Below, one piece after another: positions 43,941-53,214 of a stretch of DNA of 64,000 bases. Source of the DNA: Pseudomonas extremorientalis (GTDB lineage: Bacteria; Pseudomonadota; Gammaproteobacteria; Pseudomonadales; Pseudomonadaceae); contig NZ_MDGK01000047.1 in NCBI RefSeq assembly GCF_001870465.1, positions 62,001-126,000 on the forward strand, written 5' to 3'. Position 1 is the first letter of the stretch; each line of letters begins with the position of its first letter. Made by a program: the position numbers and the translations under genes. The notes below the pieces were generated by a model that worked only from the letters and a program-made list of their open reading frames with translations, ran no database searches and was not told the DNA's origin.

Positions 43941-45485
43941 TTACCAGGTTTGGGTGGCCTTGAACTTCTCGATACCGGCTTTCATGCCAGCGTCGATATC
44001 GTCATTGAAGTCACCCTTCACGTTGATCTTCGCCATCAATTCGGCGTGATCGCGGTTGAAGTAAGCAATCAGCGCTTGTTCAAAGCTGCCGACCTTGGCG
44101 ATTTCAACGTCGGTCAGGAACCCACGCTCAGCGGCATACAGCGACAACGCCATGTCAGCGATCGACATAGGGGCGTATTGCTTCTGCTTCATCAGCTCGG
44201 TAACGCGCTGACCATGCTCAAGTTGCTTACGGGTCGCTTCGTCCAGGTCAGAAGCGAACTGGGCGAATGCCGCCAGTTCACGGTACTGAGCCAGAGCGGT
44301 ACGGATACCACCGGACAGCTTCTTGATGATCTTGGTCTGAGCGGCACCACCCACACGGGATACCGAAACACCGGCGTTCACTGCAGGGCGGATGCCCGAG
44401 TTGAACATGGCCGATTCCAGGAAGATCTGACCGTCGGTGATGGAAATCACGTTGGTCGGAACGAACGCGGAAACGTCGCCAGCCTGGGTTTCGATGATCG
44501 GCAGTGCGGTCAGGGAACCGGTTTTGCCGGTCACTGCGCCGTTGGTGAACTTCTCTACGTACTCTTCCGAAACGCGGGATGCGCGCTCCAGCAGACGGGA
44601 GTGGAGATAGAACACGTCGCCTGGGTAGGCTTCACGGCCTGGTGGACGGCGCAGCAGCAGGGAAATCTGGCGGTAAGCCACTGCTTGCTTGGACAGATCG
44701 TCATAAACGATCAGCGCGTCTTCACCGCGGTCGCGGAAGAATTCACCCATGGTGCAACCGGAGTACGGTGCCAGGAATTGCAGCGCAGGAGATTCCGAAG
44801 CACTGGCAGCCACGATGATCGTGTTGGCCAGGGCGCCGTTTTCTTCCAGCTTGCGAACCACGTTGGCAATGGTCGATTGTTTCTGACCGATAGCTACGTA
44901 GACGCAGAAAATGCCGCTGTTCTTCTGGTTGATGATCGCGTCGATCGCCAGAGCGGTCTTACCGATCTGACGGTCACCGATGATCAGCTCACGCTGGCCA
45001 CGGCCGACTGGGATCATGGCATCGACAGCCTTGTAGCCAGTCTGTACAGGCTGGTCTACCGACTTACGCCAGATCACGCCTGGAGCAACTTTCTCGACCG
45101 CGTCGGTCTCGGTGTTGCCCAGTGGACCTTTACCGTCAACAGGGTTACCCAGTGCGTCGACTACGCGACCCAGCAGTTCCTTACCAACCGGAACTTCCAG
45201 GATGCGGCCTGTGCACTTGGCGCTCATGCCTTCAGCCAGACTGGTGTAAGCGCCCAATACAACGGCACCTACGGAGTCTTGCTCCAGGTTGAGGGCCATA
45301 CCGTAGACGCCGCCCGGAAACTCGATCATCTCGCCGTACATGACGTCGGCCAGACCGTGAATCCGCACGATGCCGTCAGATACGCTGACGACAGTGCCTT
45401 CGTTACGGGCTTGGGAGGTCACATCGAGCTTGTCGATGCGGCCCTTGATAATTTCACTTATTTCGGAAGGATTGAGTTGCTGCAT
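43941..45485 (-). CDS. atpA: F1 ATP synthase alpha subunit
   Basis: 514 aa. Non-catalytic nucleotide-binding subunit. Walker A GDRQIGKTA, PGDVFYLHSRLLERA and the VGGAAQTK C-terminal region are typical. The start MQQLNPSEISEIIKGRI matches the family. Lies 21 nt after atpH. Confidence 0.98.
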   Translation of the reverse strand: MQQLNPSEISEIIKGRIDKLDVTSQARNEGTVVSVSDGIVRIHGLADVMYGEMIEFPGGVYGMALNLEQDSVGAVVLGAYTSLAEGMSAKCTGRILEVPVGKELLGRVVDALGNPVDGKGPLGNTETDAVEKVAPGVIWRKSVDQPVQTGYKAVDAMIPVGRGQRELIIGDRQIGKTALAIDAIINQKNSGIFCVYVAIGQKQSTIANVVRKLEENGALANTIIVAASASESPALQFLAPYSGCTMGEFFRDRGEDALIVYDDLSKQAVAYRQISLLLRRPPGREAYPGDVFYLHSRLLERASRVSEEYVEKFTNGAVTGKTGSLTALPIIETQAGDVSAFVPTNVISITDGQIFLESAMFNSGIRPAVNAGVSVSRVGGAAQTKIIKKLSGGIRTALAQYRELAAFAQFASDLDEATRKQLEHGQRVTELMKQKQYAPMSIADMALSLYAAERGFLTDVEIAKVGSFEQALIAYFNRDHAELMAKINVKGDFNDDIDAGMKAGIEKFKATQTW

Positions 45486-45506
45486 TGCTCTGCTGCCCCT
45501 TCAAAC

Positions 45507-46043
45507 TCAAGATTTCAATGCTTCGGCAAGTTTCGCGATTTTTCCGCGAATCGAGCCATCGATAACCAGGTCGCCGGCACGGATAACAACACCACCAATC
45601 AGGGATGCGTCCTCCGAAGCTTGCAGGCGCACTTCCCGATTGAGTCGTGCACTGAGAACCTTGGCGAGTTTGTCTTGCTGTTCTTGGTTCAATGCAAAAG
45701 CACTGGTCACTTCAACGTCTACCGACTTCTCTGCTTCGGCCTTGTACAGGTCGAACAGAGCGGCGATCTCCGGCAACAGCGGGAGACGGTCGTTTTCGGC
45801 AATGACGTGAATGAAGTTCTGCACTTTCACATCAAACTTGTCGCCGCACACTTCAATAAAAGTGGCGGCCTTGTCTGCGCTCGTCAGGCGCGGGGCCTTG
45901 AGCACGCGCTGCATGGTGTCGTCTTGCGACACTGCTGCAGCCAGGCCGAGCATGGCTGACCAAGAGGCCAGCTGCTGGTGGGCCTGGGCGTGCTCGAAGG
46001 CTGCCTTAGCGTAAGGTCGGGCCAACGTGGTCAGTTCTGCCAT
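45507..46043 (-). CDS. atpH: F1 ATP synthase delta subunit
   Basis: 178 aa. Connects F1 to the peripheral stalk. N-terminal helical domain (LARPYAKAAFEHA) and the C-terminal VRLQASEDASLIGGVVIRAGD region identify OSCP/delta. 12 nt after atpF. Confidence 0.97.
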   Translation of the reverse strand: MAELTTLARPYAKAAFEHAQAHQQLASWSAMLGLAAAVSQDDTMQRVLKAPRLTSADKAATFIEVCGDKFDVKVQNFIHVIAENDRLPLLPEIAALFDLYKAEAEKSVDVEVTSAFALNQEQQDKLAKVLSARLNREVRLQASEDASLIGGVVIRAGDLVIDGSIRGKIAKLAEALKS

Positions 46044-46055
46044 GATCGCCCTCGC

Positions 46056-46526
46056 TTAAATTTCAGCAGCCAGTTTGTTAACCAGCTCCGCGTGCGCGTT
46101 TTGATCGATTGTGGCACCGAGGATCTTCTCAGCACCGCCGACCGCCAGAGCACCCAGTTGGGCACGCAGCGCGTCTTTGACGCCGTTCAGTTCCTGTTCG
46201 ATCTCGGCATGAGCCGAAGCCTTCACACGGTCAGCTTCGACGCGGGCTTTTTCAACAGCCTCTTCGACGATCTGGTTACCGCGTTTCTTGGCTTGCTCAA
46301 TGATTTCAGCTGCCTGTGCCTTAGCATCGCGCAGTTGATGACCCGCTTTCTCTTGGGCCAACTCCAGGTCGCGAGCTGCACGGTTGGCAGCGTCCAAGCC
46401 ATCAGCGATCTTCTTCTGACGTTCGTGCAAAGCCGCGATGACCGGAGGCCACACGAACTTCATGCAAAACACTACAAAAATGAAGAACGCAACGGATTGG
46501 CCAATCAGGGTTGCATTAATGTTCAC
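46056..46526 (-). CDS. atpF: F0 ATP synthase b subunit
   Basis: 156 aa. One N-terminal transmembrane helix (NINATLIGQSVAFFIFVVFC) followed by a long hydrophilic coiled coil that dimerises as peripheral stalk. Lies 58 nt after atpE. Confidence 0.97.
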   Translation of the reverse strand: MNINATLIGQSVAFFIFVVFCMKFVWPPVIAALHERQKKIADGLDAANRAARDLELAQEKAGHQLRDAKAQAAEIIEQAKKRGNQIVEEAVEKARVEADRVKASAHAEIEQELNGVKDALRAQLGALAVGGAEKILGATIDQNAHAELVNKLAAEI

Positions 46527-46584
46527 GCCAACACCTCGCTCATTCGTTGTCCATCACTCCAATCAACTCGAAAAATTCGAGTGA

Positions 46585-46842
46585 TTAGCCAGCGAGTTGA
46601 CCAACGAAGGGGTTCGCGAAGGTGAAGAACAGAGCGATACCAACGCCGATCATGGTCACGGCGTCGAGCAGGCCGGCGACGATGAACATTTTAACTTGCA
46701 GCATTGGGACCATTTCTGGCTGACGCGCTGCGCCTTCCAGGAATTTGCCGCCCAGCAGGCCGAAACCAATGGCAGTACCCAGGGCGCCCAGGCCGATCAA
46801 CAGTGCAACAGCGATAGCGGTTAGACCAACTACAGTTTCCAT
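46585..46842 (-). CDS. atpE: F0 ATP synthase c subunit
   Basis: 85 aa, two transmembrane helices with the polar loop ARQPEM. The proton-carrying acidic residue is the Asp in [11 protein letters not shown]. Forms the c-ring. Preceded by a 134-nt gap after atpB that contains a hairpin, as in other bacteria where atpE is translated at a raised level. Confidence 0.98.
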
Positions 46843-46930
46843 CTTTCCTCCCGACTTTTACGTCGTATGGTTTAGGTTTTTTAGATTTTAAAGCGGTAAA
46901 ACAAATCGTTTCATAGCCCGGTAGGGCCTA

Positions 46931-46952
46931 CCTTCCCGTTTCACCGGGAAGG
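46931..46952 (-). other. Hairpin in the atpB-atpE gap
   Basis: CCTTCCCG and CGGGAAGG flank a 6-nt loop. It lies 25 nt after the atpB stop and 89 nt before atpE on the same transcript. No T-run; a post-transcriptional role is more plausible than termination. Confidence 0.5.
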
Positions 46953-46976
46953 ACATCAGACTAGTCGAGACTGGTC

Positions 46977-47846
46977 TTAATGGTTCTCTTCGTGCGCCAT
47001 CGACAGGTAGACGATGGTCAGCATCATGAAGATGAAGGCCTGCAGGGTGATGATCAGGATGTGGAACACAGCCCACGCCCACTGCAGAACCACGCCCAGG
47101 CCGCTAAGCCAGAGCAGACCACTGCCGAACATCACAGCGATCAGAATGAACACCAGCTCGCCGGCATACATGTTGCCGAACAGTCGCAGGGCCAGGGAGA
47201 TAGGCTTGGCGACCAGGGTCACGAACTCCAGCAGGAAGTTCACCGGGATCAGCAGGGCTTGAACGAAGATGTTCTTGCTGCCGAACGGGTGCAGGGTCAG
47301 TTCGCCGATGAAACCGCCGATGCCCTTGACCTTGATGCTGTAGAAAATGATCAACGCGAACACCGACAGGGCCATGCCCAGGGTGGCGTTAGGGTCCGTG
47401 GTGGAAACCGCACGGAATGGAATGTGGTGATCGCCGGAGATCAGGATGGCCAGCTGAGGAATCCAGTCGACCGGGATCAGGTCGACGGCGTTCATCAGGA
47501 ACACCCAGACGAAGATAGTCAGTGCCAGCGGTGCGATCACCGGGCTGCGACCATGGAAGCTGTCTTTCACGCTGCCATCGACGAATTCGACCAGTACTTC
47601 AACGAAGTTCTGCAAAGCACCTGGCTGACCGGAAGTCGCCTTCTTTGCCGCCATGCGGAAAATCAGGACGAAGATCAGACCCAATGCGACCGACCAGCCC
47701 AGAGTATCCAGGTGGAAAGCCCAGAAGCCCATTTCTTTGGCCTCTGCTGCGGAGTGGGCAAAGCCCCAGCCGCCATTAGGAAGCTGACCGAAGGTCAGGT
47801 TCTGCAAGTGGTGCTGGATATAGCCCGAAGCGGTTGTTTCTGCCAT
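46977..47846 (-). CDS. atpB: F0 ATP synthase a subunit
   Basis: 289 aa, five or six transmembrane helices. The essential Arg lies in LALRLFGNMYAGELVF. Forms the proton half-channels beside the c-ring. Start MAETTASGYIQHHLQNL; 16 nt after atpI. Confidence 0.97.
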   Translation of the reverse strand: MAETTASGYIQHHLQNLTFGQLPNGGWGFAHSAAEAKEMGFWAFHLDTLGWSVALGLIFVLIFRMAAKKATSGQPGALQNFVEVLVEFVDGSVKDSFHGRSPVIAPLALTIFVWVFLMNAVDLIPVDWIPQLAILISGDHHIPFRAVSTTDPNATLGMALSVFALIIFYSIKVKGIGGFIGELTLHPFGSKNIFVQALLIPVNFLLEFVTLVAKPISLALRLFGNMYAGELVFILIAVMFGSGLLWLSGLGVVLQWAWAVFHILIITLQAFIFMMLTIVYLSMAHEENH

Positions 47847-47862
47847 GGTTGCCTCAAACGCC

Positions 47863-48270
47863 CTAAGGTTTCGAAAGTCTTGTTTTCATTAGCAGGGGAG
47901 CGAACCAGCTGACCAGTTGGGTCAACACGAAGACGCCGAATACAGCCAGCGGCGCCAATGGCTTCACACCTGCAAAGGTCAGTGCAAACAGCACTGCCGT
48001 CAAAATCAGTTTCCCTGCCTCGCCGGCATAAAATGACCGGACGATAGCCTGGGCTGCTCGGGCGCCGGAAAACCGAAAGGCCCTGTGAGCGAAATACATA
48101 TTGGGCAGCAAGGCTATCAGGCCTCCGCAGAGTCCTGAATATCCGGCTACGACTCCATGCCAGTACCAAAGCGCCAATGCGGCGATCAGCAAGATGACAA
48201 ATTGAGCCAATAAAACCGGAAAAACGGCCAAGCGATGGAACGGCAACGTGTTTGGCGTGCGGGTTTCCAT
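47863..48270 (-). CDS. atpI: ATP synthase assembly protein AtpI
   Basis: 135 aa from the ATG at 48270, eight nt after an AGGAG; a GTG one codon upstream is in frame but too close. Four hydrophobic helices. AtpI helps c-ring assembly or magnesium supply, depending on species. First gene of the operon, so the main atp promoter lies in the 148-nt gap before parB. Confidence 0.92.
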   Translation of the reverse strand: METRTPNTLPFHRLAVFPVLLAQFVILLIAALALWYWHGVVAGYSGLCGGLIALLPNMYFAHRAFRFSGARAAQAIVRSFYAGEAGKLILTAVLFALTFAGVKPLAPLAVFGVFVLTQLVSWFAPLLMKTRLSKP

Positions 48271-48418
48271 CACTCTTGCTCCTCAATGGTCGGCTGCCGG
48301 AAATCAATAACTTGGCATAATTTGTGCCGACAAAATGCGCGCAGAGTATAGGGGCGGTTCTGCCCCTATTCAACTGCCGGGTAGTGATTTCCGATCACGC
48401 GCTACATAAGCAAATGTT

Positions 48419-49291
48419 TCAGCGGATGTGGGCAAGGACGCCCTGAAGCTCATCGAGGGAGTTATATCCGATAACCAATTGGCCTTTGCCTTTCTTCCCG
48501 TGGCGAATTTGCACCGCAGAGCCCAGGCGCTCGGCCAGGCGCTGCTCGAGGCGGGCGATATCCGGATCAGGTTTGGCCGTTTCGACCGGTGCAGGTTTGC
48601 CGCTGAGCCATTGGCGAACCAGGGCCTCGGTCTGACGAACGGTGAGCCCCCGTGCGACAACGTGTCGCGCCCCTTCAACCTGTTGATTTTCCGGCAAACC
48701 GAGCAATGCACGGGCGTGACCCATTTCCAGGTCGCCGTGGGACAACATGGTCTTGATGACTTCCGGCAACGCGATCAGACGCAGCAAGTTGGACACGGTC
48801 ACACGGGATTTACCCACCGCCTCGGCCACTTGTTGCTGGGTCAACTGGAATTCCTGCTGCAAGCGCTGCAGGGCAATGGCTTCTTCGATCGGGTTGAGGT
48901 CTTCGCGCTGGATATTCTCGATCAACGCCATGGCGATGGCGGTTTCATCCGGTACATCGCGCACCATCGCCGGGATGGTTTCCTTGCCGGCCTGCTGGCT
49001 CGCGCGCCAGCGGCGTTCACCAGCGATGATTTCAAAACGGCCGCCGCCAATCGGACGCACCACGATCGGTTGCATCACACCTTGGGCCTTGATCGAATTG
49101 GCCAGTTCTTCCAGCGCCTGGGGGTCCATGTCCCGGCGTGGCTGGTATTTGCCGCGCTGGATCAGGTCCAGCGGCAGGTGTTGCAGCTCGCGCTCGTCGG
49201 CCTGCACCGCCTGTTCTTCAAGCGATGTGACGGTCGGACCACTCAACAGTGCATCCAGTCCACGTCCGAGACCTCGTTTCTTGACGGCCAT
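48419..49291 (-). CDS. parB: Chromosome partition protein ParB
   Basis: 290 aa. CTP-dependent DNA clamp that loads at parS and spreads. Seen: the GERRWRASQQAG (GERRxR) CTP-binding motif, a helix-turn-helix near 145-170 (TQQQVAEAVGKSRVTVSNLLRL) and a C-terminal dimerisation domain. N-terminal MAVKKRGLGRGLDALLSG carries the ParA-stimulating patch. Encoded 9 nt after parA. A candidate target site is at 5911. Confidence 0.97.
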   Translation of the reverse strand: MAVKKRGLGRGLDALLSGPTVTSLEEQAVQADERELQHLPLDLIQRGKYQPRRDMDPQALEELANSIKAQGVMQPIVVRPIGGGRFEIIAGERRWRASQQAGKETIPAMVRDVPDETAIAMALIENIQREDLNPIEEAIALQRLQQEFQLTQQQVAEAVGKSRVTVSNLLRLIALPEVIKTMLSHGDLEMGHARALLGLPENQQVEGARHVVARGLTVRQTEALVRQWLSGKPAPVETAKPDPDIARLEQRLAERLGSAVQIRHGKKGKGQLVIGYNSLDELQGVLAHIR

Positions 49292-49300
49292 GGGGATTCC

Positions 49301-50098
49301 TTAAGTTGGCTGGGCTGCAGCGGTGCGTGAATTGCGGCGCTGACGGCGAACCATCTCGCCGGCCAGCGCCAGGTAGGCAATGGCACCACGGGATTGTTTG
49401 TCATAGGCCAAAGCCGGCATGCCGTAGCTCGGGGCTTCGGCCAAACGGATGTTGCGCGGGATCACCGTGTCGTACAGCTGGTCACCGAAGTGTTCCTTGA
49501 GCTGCGCCGATACATCGTTCATCAGGCTCAGGCGCGGATCGAACATGGTCCGCAGCAAGCCTTCGATCTGCAGGTTCGGGTTGAGCAATTCGGCAATGCG
49601 CTTGATGTTATCCACAAGGTCGCTCAACCCTTCCAACGCGTAGTACTCGCACTGCATGGGGATAATCACCCCATCGGCGGCCACCAGCGCGTTCAGTGTC
49701 AGCATCGACAGCGACGGCGGGCAGTCGATCAGGATGTAGTCGTAATTCTCGCGGATTGGCGCCAGGGCGCTGCGCAGACGGCTTTCTTTCATCTGCATTT
49801 CCAGCAGCACCACTTCCGCCGCAGTCAAATCGCGGTTGGCCGGCAGCAGTTGATAACCACCATGTTCGGAGTAGTGCATGGCCTGGGCCAGGTCGCACTC
49901 GCCAATCAGCAAGTCGTAGACCGAGTTTTCCAGGCCGTGTTTATCCACACCGCTCCCCATGGTGGCGTTGCCCTGTGGATCGAGATCGATCAACAGCACC
50001 CGGCGCTTGGTTGCGACCAGGGATGCTGCGAGGTTGATGCAGGTGGTGGTTTTGCCCACGCCACCTTTCTGGTTCGCTATCGCGAATACCTTAGCCAT
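49301..50098 (-). CDS. parA: Chromosome partition ATPase ParA (Soj)
   Basis: 265 aa from the ATG at 50098 (MAKVFAIANQKGG); a TTG at 50116 would add six residues. Deviant Walker A KGGVGKTTT at residues 11-19. Works with ParB to segregate origins. Two perfect DnaA 9-mers lie inside the gene (49608-49616, 49941-49949). It lies 18 nt after rsmG. Confidence 0.96.
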   Translation of the reverse strand: MAKVFAIANQKGGVGKTTTCINLAASLVATKRRVLLIDLDPQGNATMGSGVDKHGLENSVYDLLIGECDLAQAMHYSEHGGYQLLPANRDLTAAEVVLLEMQMKESRLRSALAPIRENYDYILIDCPPSLSMLTLNALVAADGVIIPMQCEYYALEGLSDLVDNIKRIAELLNPNLQIEGLLRTMFDPRLSLMNDVSAQLKEHFGDQLYDTVIPRNIRLAEAPSYGMPALAYDKQSRGAIAYLALAGEMVRRQRRNSRTAAAQPT

Positions 50099-50116
50099 TC
50101 TTGCTTGTGTTCCCAA

Positions 50117-50761
50117 TCATGCCGTGCGGCGCAGTATCAGCAGATGGCGTTGGCCTTGGCAACCGGGTACGGCCAAGGCGTGTTCGCTATCGAGGTGGAA
50201 GTCTGCCGGCAATGCTAACAGCTCATCGCTTGGATGGACGCCCTTCATTGCCAGCCAGCGGGTGTCGCGGTCGCCCAGATGGCGGGTCCAGTTGCTGAAG
50301 TTCTCCATGCTGCTGAACGCCCGGGAAACGATTCCGTTGAATGGCTGTTCAGGCGTGAAGGCTTCGACGCGACTGTGGATAACTTGCAGGTTATCCAGCT
50401 TGAGTTCGAGTTTGACCTGGGTCAGGAAGCGGGTCTTCTTGCCGTTGCTGTCCAGGCAGGTCACTTGCGACTCGGGAAACAGAATGGCCAGTGGGATGCC
50501 TGGCATGCCGCCCCCACTGCCGACGTCGAGCCAGCGACCATTTTCGATGAATGGCATCACGCTCAAGCTGTCGAGCAAGTGACGGGACACCATTTCGTTG
50601 GGATCACGCACCGCGGTCAGGTTGTAAGCCTTGTTCCATTTGATCAACAGGGCCAGGTAGCCCAACAGCAATTCGTGCTGGGCCGGGGTCAGGTCGACGC
50701 CCAACTGGCGCGCACCTGTGGATAACTCTTCGGCGTGTTGCGAGGTGACCAACGAACTCAA
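50117..50761 (-). CDS. rsmG: 16S rRNA (guanine-527-N7) methyltransferase
   Basis: 214 aa, formerly GidB. Rossmann methyltransferase with the WLDVGSGGGMPGIPLAILFP SAM-binding loop and the RAF/SSM segment GIVSRAFSSMENF. Loss gives low-level streptomycin resistance in other bacteria. It overlaps the mnmG stop by 4 nt. Perfect DnaA 9-mers at 50374-50382 and 50717-50725. Confidence 0.96.
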   Translation of the reverse strand: MSSLVTSQHAEELSTGARQLGVDLTPAQHELLLGYLALLIKWNKAYNLTAVRDPNEMVSRHLLDSLSVMPFIENGRWLDVGSGGGMPGIPLAILFPESQVTCLDSNGKKTRFLTQVKLELKLDNLQVIHSRVEAFTPEQPFNGIVSRAFSSMENFSNWTRHLGDRDTRWLAMKGVHPSDELLALPADFHLDSEHALAVPGCQGQRHLLILRRTA

Positions 50762-52653
50762 GCGCTTTGCTCCAACTGACGGCCCGCGCCGCGTTTTTTC
50801 AAATGAATCATCAGCAGCGAAATCGCTGCCGGGGTGACACCGGGGATACGTGAAGCCTGGCCCAGGGTCTCTGGCCGAGTTATCCCCAGCTTGCTTTGGA
50901 TTTCTTTCGACAGCCCGGAAATCCCGGTGTAGTCGATATCCACAGGCAGCTTGGTGTCTTCACTGGCGCGCAGGCGGGCGATTTCATCCTGCTGACGGTC
51001 AATGTAACCGGCGTATTTGGTCTTGATTTCGACCTGCTCGGCAACCTGCGGGTCTTCTGCACCCTGCCCGGTCACTTCGACCAGACCAGCGTAGTCGATT
51101 TCCGGACGCGACAGCAGGTTGAGCAAGTTGTATTCGTGGGTCAACGGCGTGCCGAATTTTTCGGCAATCGCATCGCCCTGTTCGGTGCCCGGGCGGACCC
51201 AAGTGCTTTTCAGCCGCTGTTCTTCCAACGCGATGCTTTCGCGTTTTTTGCAGAAGGCAGCCCACCGTGCGTCGTCGACCAGGCCCAGTTCGCGACCTTT
51301 TTCGGTCAGACGCAGGTCGGCGTTGTCTTCGCGCAGGATCAAGCGGTATTCCGCCCGGGATGTGAACATCCGGTACGGTTCCTGGGTACCCAGGGTAATC
51401 AGGTCGTCGACCAACACACCGATGTACGCCTCATCGCGACGCGGGCACCAGCTGTCTTTGCCCTGCGCGCGCAGTGCAGCATTGGTTCCGGCCAGCAAAC
51501 CTTGGGCACCTGCTTCTTCGTAACCGGTGGTGCCGTTGATTTGCCCGGCAAAGAACAAACCGCCGATCACTTTGGTTTCCAGGCTGTACTTGAGGTCACG
51601 CGGGTCGAAGTAGTCGTACTCGATGGCGTAGCCCGGACGCACGATGTGCGCGTTTTCCATGCCGCGAATCGATTGCACGATCTGGATTTGCACGTCAAAC
51701 GGCAGGGAAGTGGAGATACCGTTCGGGTACAGCTCATGAGTGGTCAAGCCTTCGGGCTCGATAAAAACCTGGTGGCTTTCCTTGTCGGCAAAGCGGTGGA
51801 TCTTGTCTTCGATCGACGGGCAATAACGCGGGCCGATGCCTTCGATCACCCCGGAGTACATCGGCGAACGGTCGAGGTTCGCGGCAATGATTTCGTGGGT
51901 GCGCGCATTGGTGTGGGTGATCCAGCAGCTCACCTGTTTCGGATGCTGTTCCTTGGAGCCCATGAACGACATGACCGGGATCGGTGTATCGCCTGCTTGC
52001 TCGGTCATCACCGAGAAATCTACGGAACGCCCGTCAATACGCGGCGGGGTCCCGGTTTTCAGCCGACCGACACGCAGCGGCAGTTCACGCAGACGCTTTG
52101 CCAGGGCAATGGACGGCGGATCACCGGCACGGCCACCGGAATAGTTCTGCATGCCAATGTGGATAAGTCCGCCGAGGAATGTACCGGTGGTCAACACCAC
52201 GGATTCTGCGAAGAAACGCAGACCCATTTGGGTGACAACTCCGCGCACCTGGTCCTGTTCGACGATCAGGTCATCTGCTGCTTGTTGAAATATCCACAGG
52301 TTCGGTTGGTTTTCCAGGGTTTCGCGGACTGCAGCCTTGTACAGGATGCGGTCGGCCTGAGCCCGGGTAGCCCTTACGGCCGGGCCTTTGCGGCTGTTGA
52401 GCACGCGAAATTGGATGCCACCTTTATCGGTAGCCATGGCCATCACGCCGCCAAGGGCGTCGATTTCCTTGACCAGATGGCTTTTACCGATCCCACCGAT
52501 GGCGGGGTTGCAACTCATGGCGCCGAGGGTTTCCACGTTATGCGTCAACAACAGGGTTTTTACGCCCATTCGTGCTGACGCCAGTGCTGCCTCGGTACCG
52601 GCATGACCGCCGCCGATGACGATCACTTCAAAACGGGAAGGGAAATCCACCAC
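50758..52653 (-). CDS. mnmG: tRNA uridine-34 5-carboxymethylaminomethyl synthesis enzyme MnmG
   Basis: 631 aa, formerly GidA. FAD-binding enzyme that with MnmE modifies wobble U34 of several tRNAs. FAD motif GGGHAGTEAALASARMG at the N-terminus, GNP-type cysteines in MSCNPAIGGIGK, and a C-terminal helical MnmE-binding domain. Translation starts with two consecutive GTG codons (52653 and 52650); the latter has better Shine-Dalgarno spacing from GAGG. Unusually its partner mnmE is not next door but separated by 4.6 kb holding an iron-signalling cassette. Confidence 0.96.
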   Translation of the reverse strand: MVDFPSRFEVIVIGGGHAGTEAALASARMGVKTLLLTHNVETLGAMSCNPAIGGIGKSHLVKEIDALGGVMAMATDKGGIQFRVLNSRKGPAVRATRAQADRILYKAAVRETLENQPNLWIFQQAADDLIVEQDQVRGVVTQMGLRFFAESVVLTTGTFLGGLIHIGMQNYSGGRAGDPPSIALAKRLRELPLRVGRLKTGTPPRIDGRSVDFSVMTEQAGDTPIPVMSFMGSKEQHPKQVSCWITHTNARTHEIIAANLDRSPMYSGVIEGIGPRYCPSIEDKIHRFADKESHQVFIEPEGLTTHELYPNGISTSLPFDVQIQIVQSIRGMENAHIVRPGYAIEYDYFDPRDLKYSLETKVIGGLFFAGQINGTTGYEEAGAQGLLAGTNAALRAQGKDSWCPRRDEAYIGVLVDDLITLGTQEPYRMFTSRAEYRLILREDNADLRLTEKGRELGLVDDARWAAFCKKRESIALEEQRLKSTWVRPGTEQGDAIAEKFGTPLTHEYNLLNLLSRPEIDYAGLVEVTGQGAEDPQVAEQVEIKTKYAGYIDRQQDEIARLRASEDTKLPVDIDYTGISGLSKEIQSKLGITRPETLGQASRIPGVTPAAISLLMIHLKKRGAGRQLEQSA

Positions 52654-52699
52654 GCACCTCGTGCCTGCTTATGTAGGTAATCAGGAATTGATTGTTGAA

Positions 52700-53100
52700 A
52701 GAGTTTTAGAGCTTTGGCGGCAAGTATAGGGACTTAGCCCTTCCTAAAGAACCCTTTGCACAAAATTTAACCAGCTGTGGATGAATCACAGACAATAGAA
52801 ATTAAAAGAGAGAAATTTATTAAATCTTTGTTTTTATGTTTATTTCTACTGAGCACACTTTCTGTGGATAGATCTACACAGGCCTTTATTTACGGCGTGT
52901 ACAGAGATTCAAAAGTCTGTGGTCATGTGCCAACGAGGCCCTTGGATAAGTCCTTTAAGCCTGTGGATTAAACAGGTGGTTATCCACAGAGGCATTTTTA
53001 CTCAGGTTTCAGGGCCTGTTATCAACTGGGCACAGGGACGGTTATTCACAGAGCTTAATCCACAGAAATCGGCAAATCTGTCTGTCTTCAGTCCGCCACA
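52700..53100. other. AT-rich DnaA-box region upstream of mnmG (secondary origin-like element)
   Basis: The 561-nt gap between mnmG and the sigma factor gene holds a very AT-rich block (52791-52855) followed by DnaA-box-like 9-mers: 52776-52784 (TGTGGATGA), 52863-52871 (TGTGGATAG), 52962-52970 (TGTGGATTA), a perfect TTATCCACA at 52980-52988, 53042-53050 (TTATTCACA) and 53056-53064 (TAATCCACA). This is the composition of a bacterial origin, and pseudomonads are known to have DnaA-box clusters both before gidA and before dnaA. A 64-aa open frame at 52777-52971 overlaps it and is not credible as a gene. Confidence 0.75.
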
Positions 53101-53175
53101 ACGCCAACCGAAACCTTTCACTCGATGGTGAGCACAGAAAAAAGAGATCTGTTGTGAGAAAACGGCGGGGCAGTT

Positions 53176-53195
53176 AATAATAGCGATTATCATTA
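53176..53195. promoter_or_regulatory. Fur-box-like sequence upstream of the sigma factor gene
   Basis: AATAATAGCGATTATCATTA matches the 19-bp Fur consensus at about 11 positions and lies 20 nt before the sigma factor start. Iron repression of FecI-type genes is the norm, so it is a reasonable Fur target. Confidence 0.6.
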
Positions 53196-53214
53196 ACCTA
53201 CCTTGTCATGCCCT

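Noticed and set aside
43878..45959. A 693-aa open frame antisense to atpA
   Set aside because: It is a shadow of a codon-biased, highly conserved gene; no family features, no ribosome site, and the opposite strand is certainly atpA.
52777..52971. A 64-aa open frame in the region before mnmG
   Set aside because: Composed of AT-rich and DnaA-box sequence, no Shine-Dalgarno, no similarity pattern; better explained as origin-like DNA.
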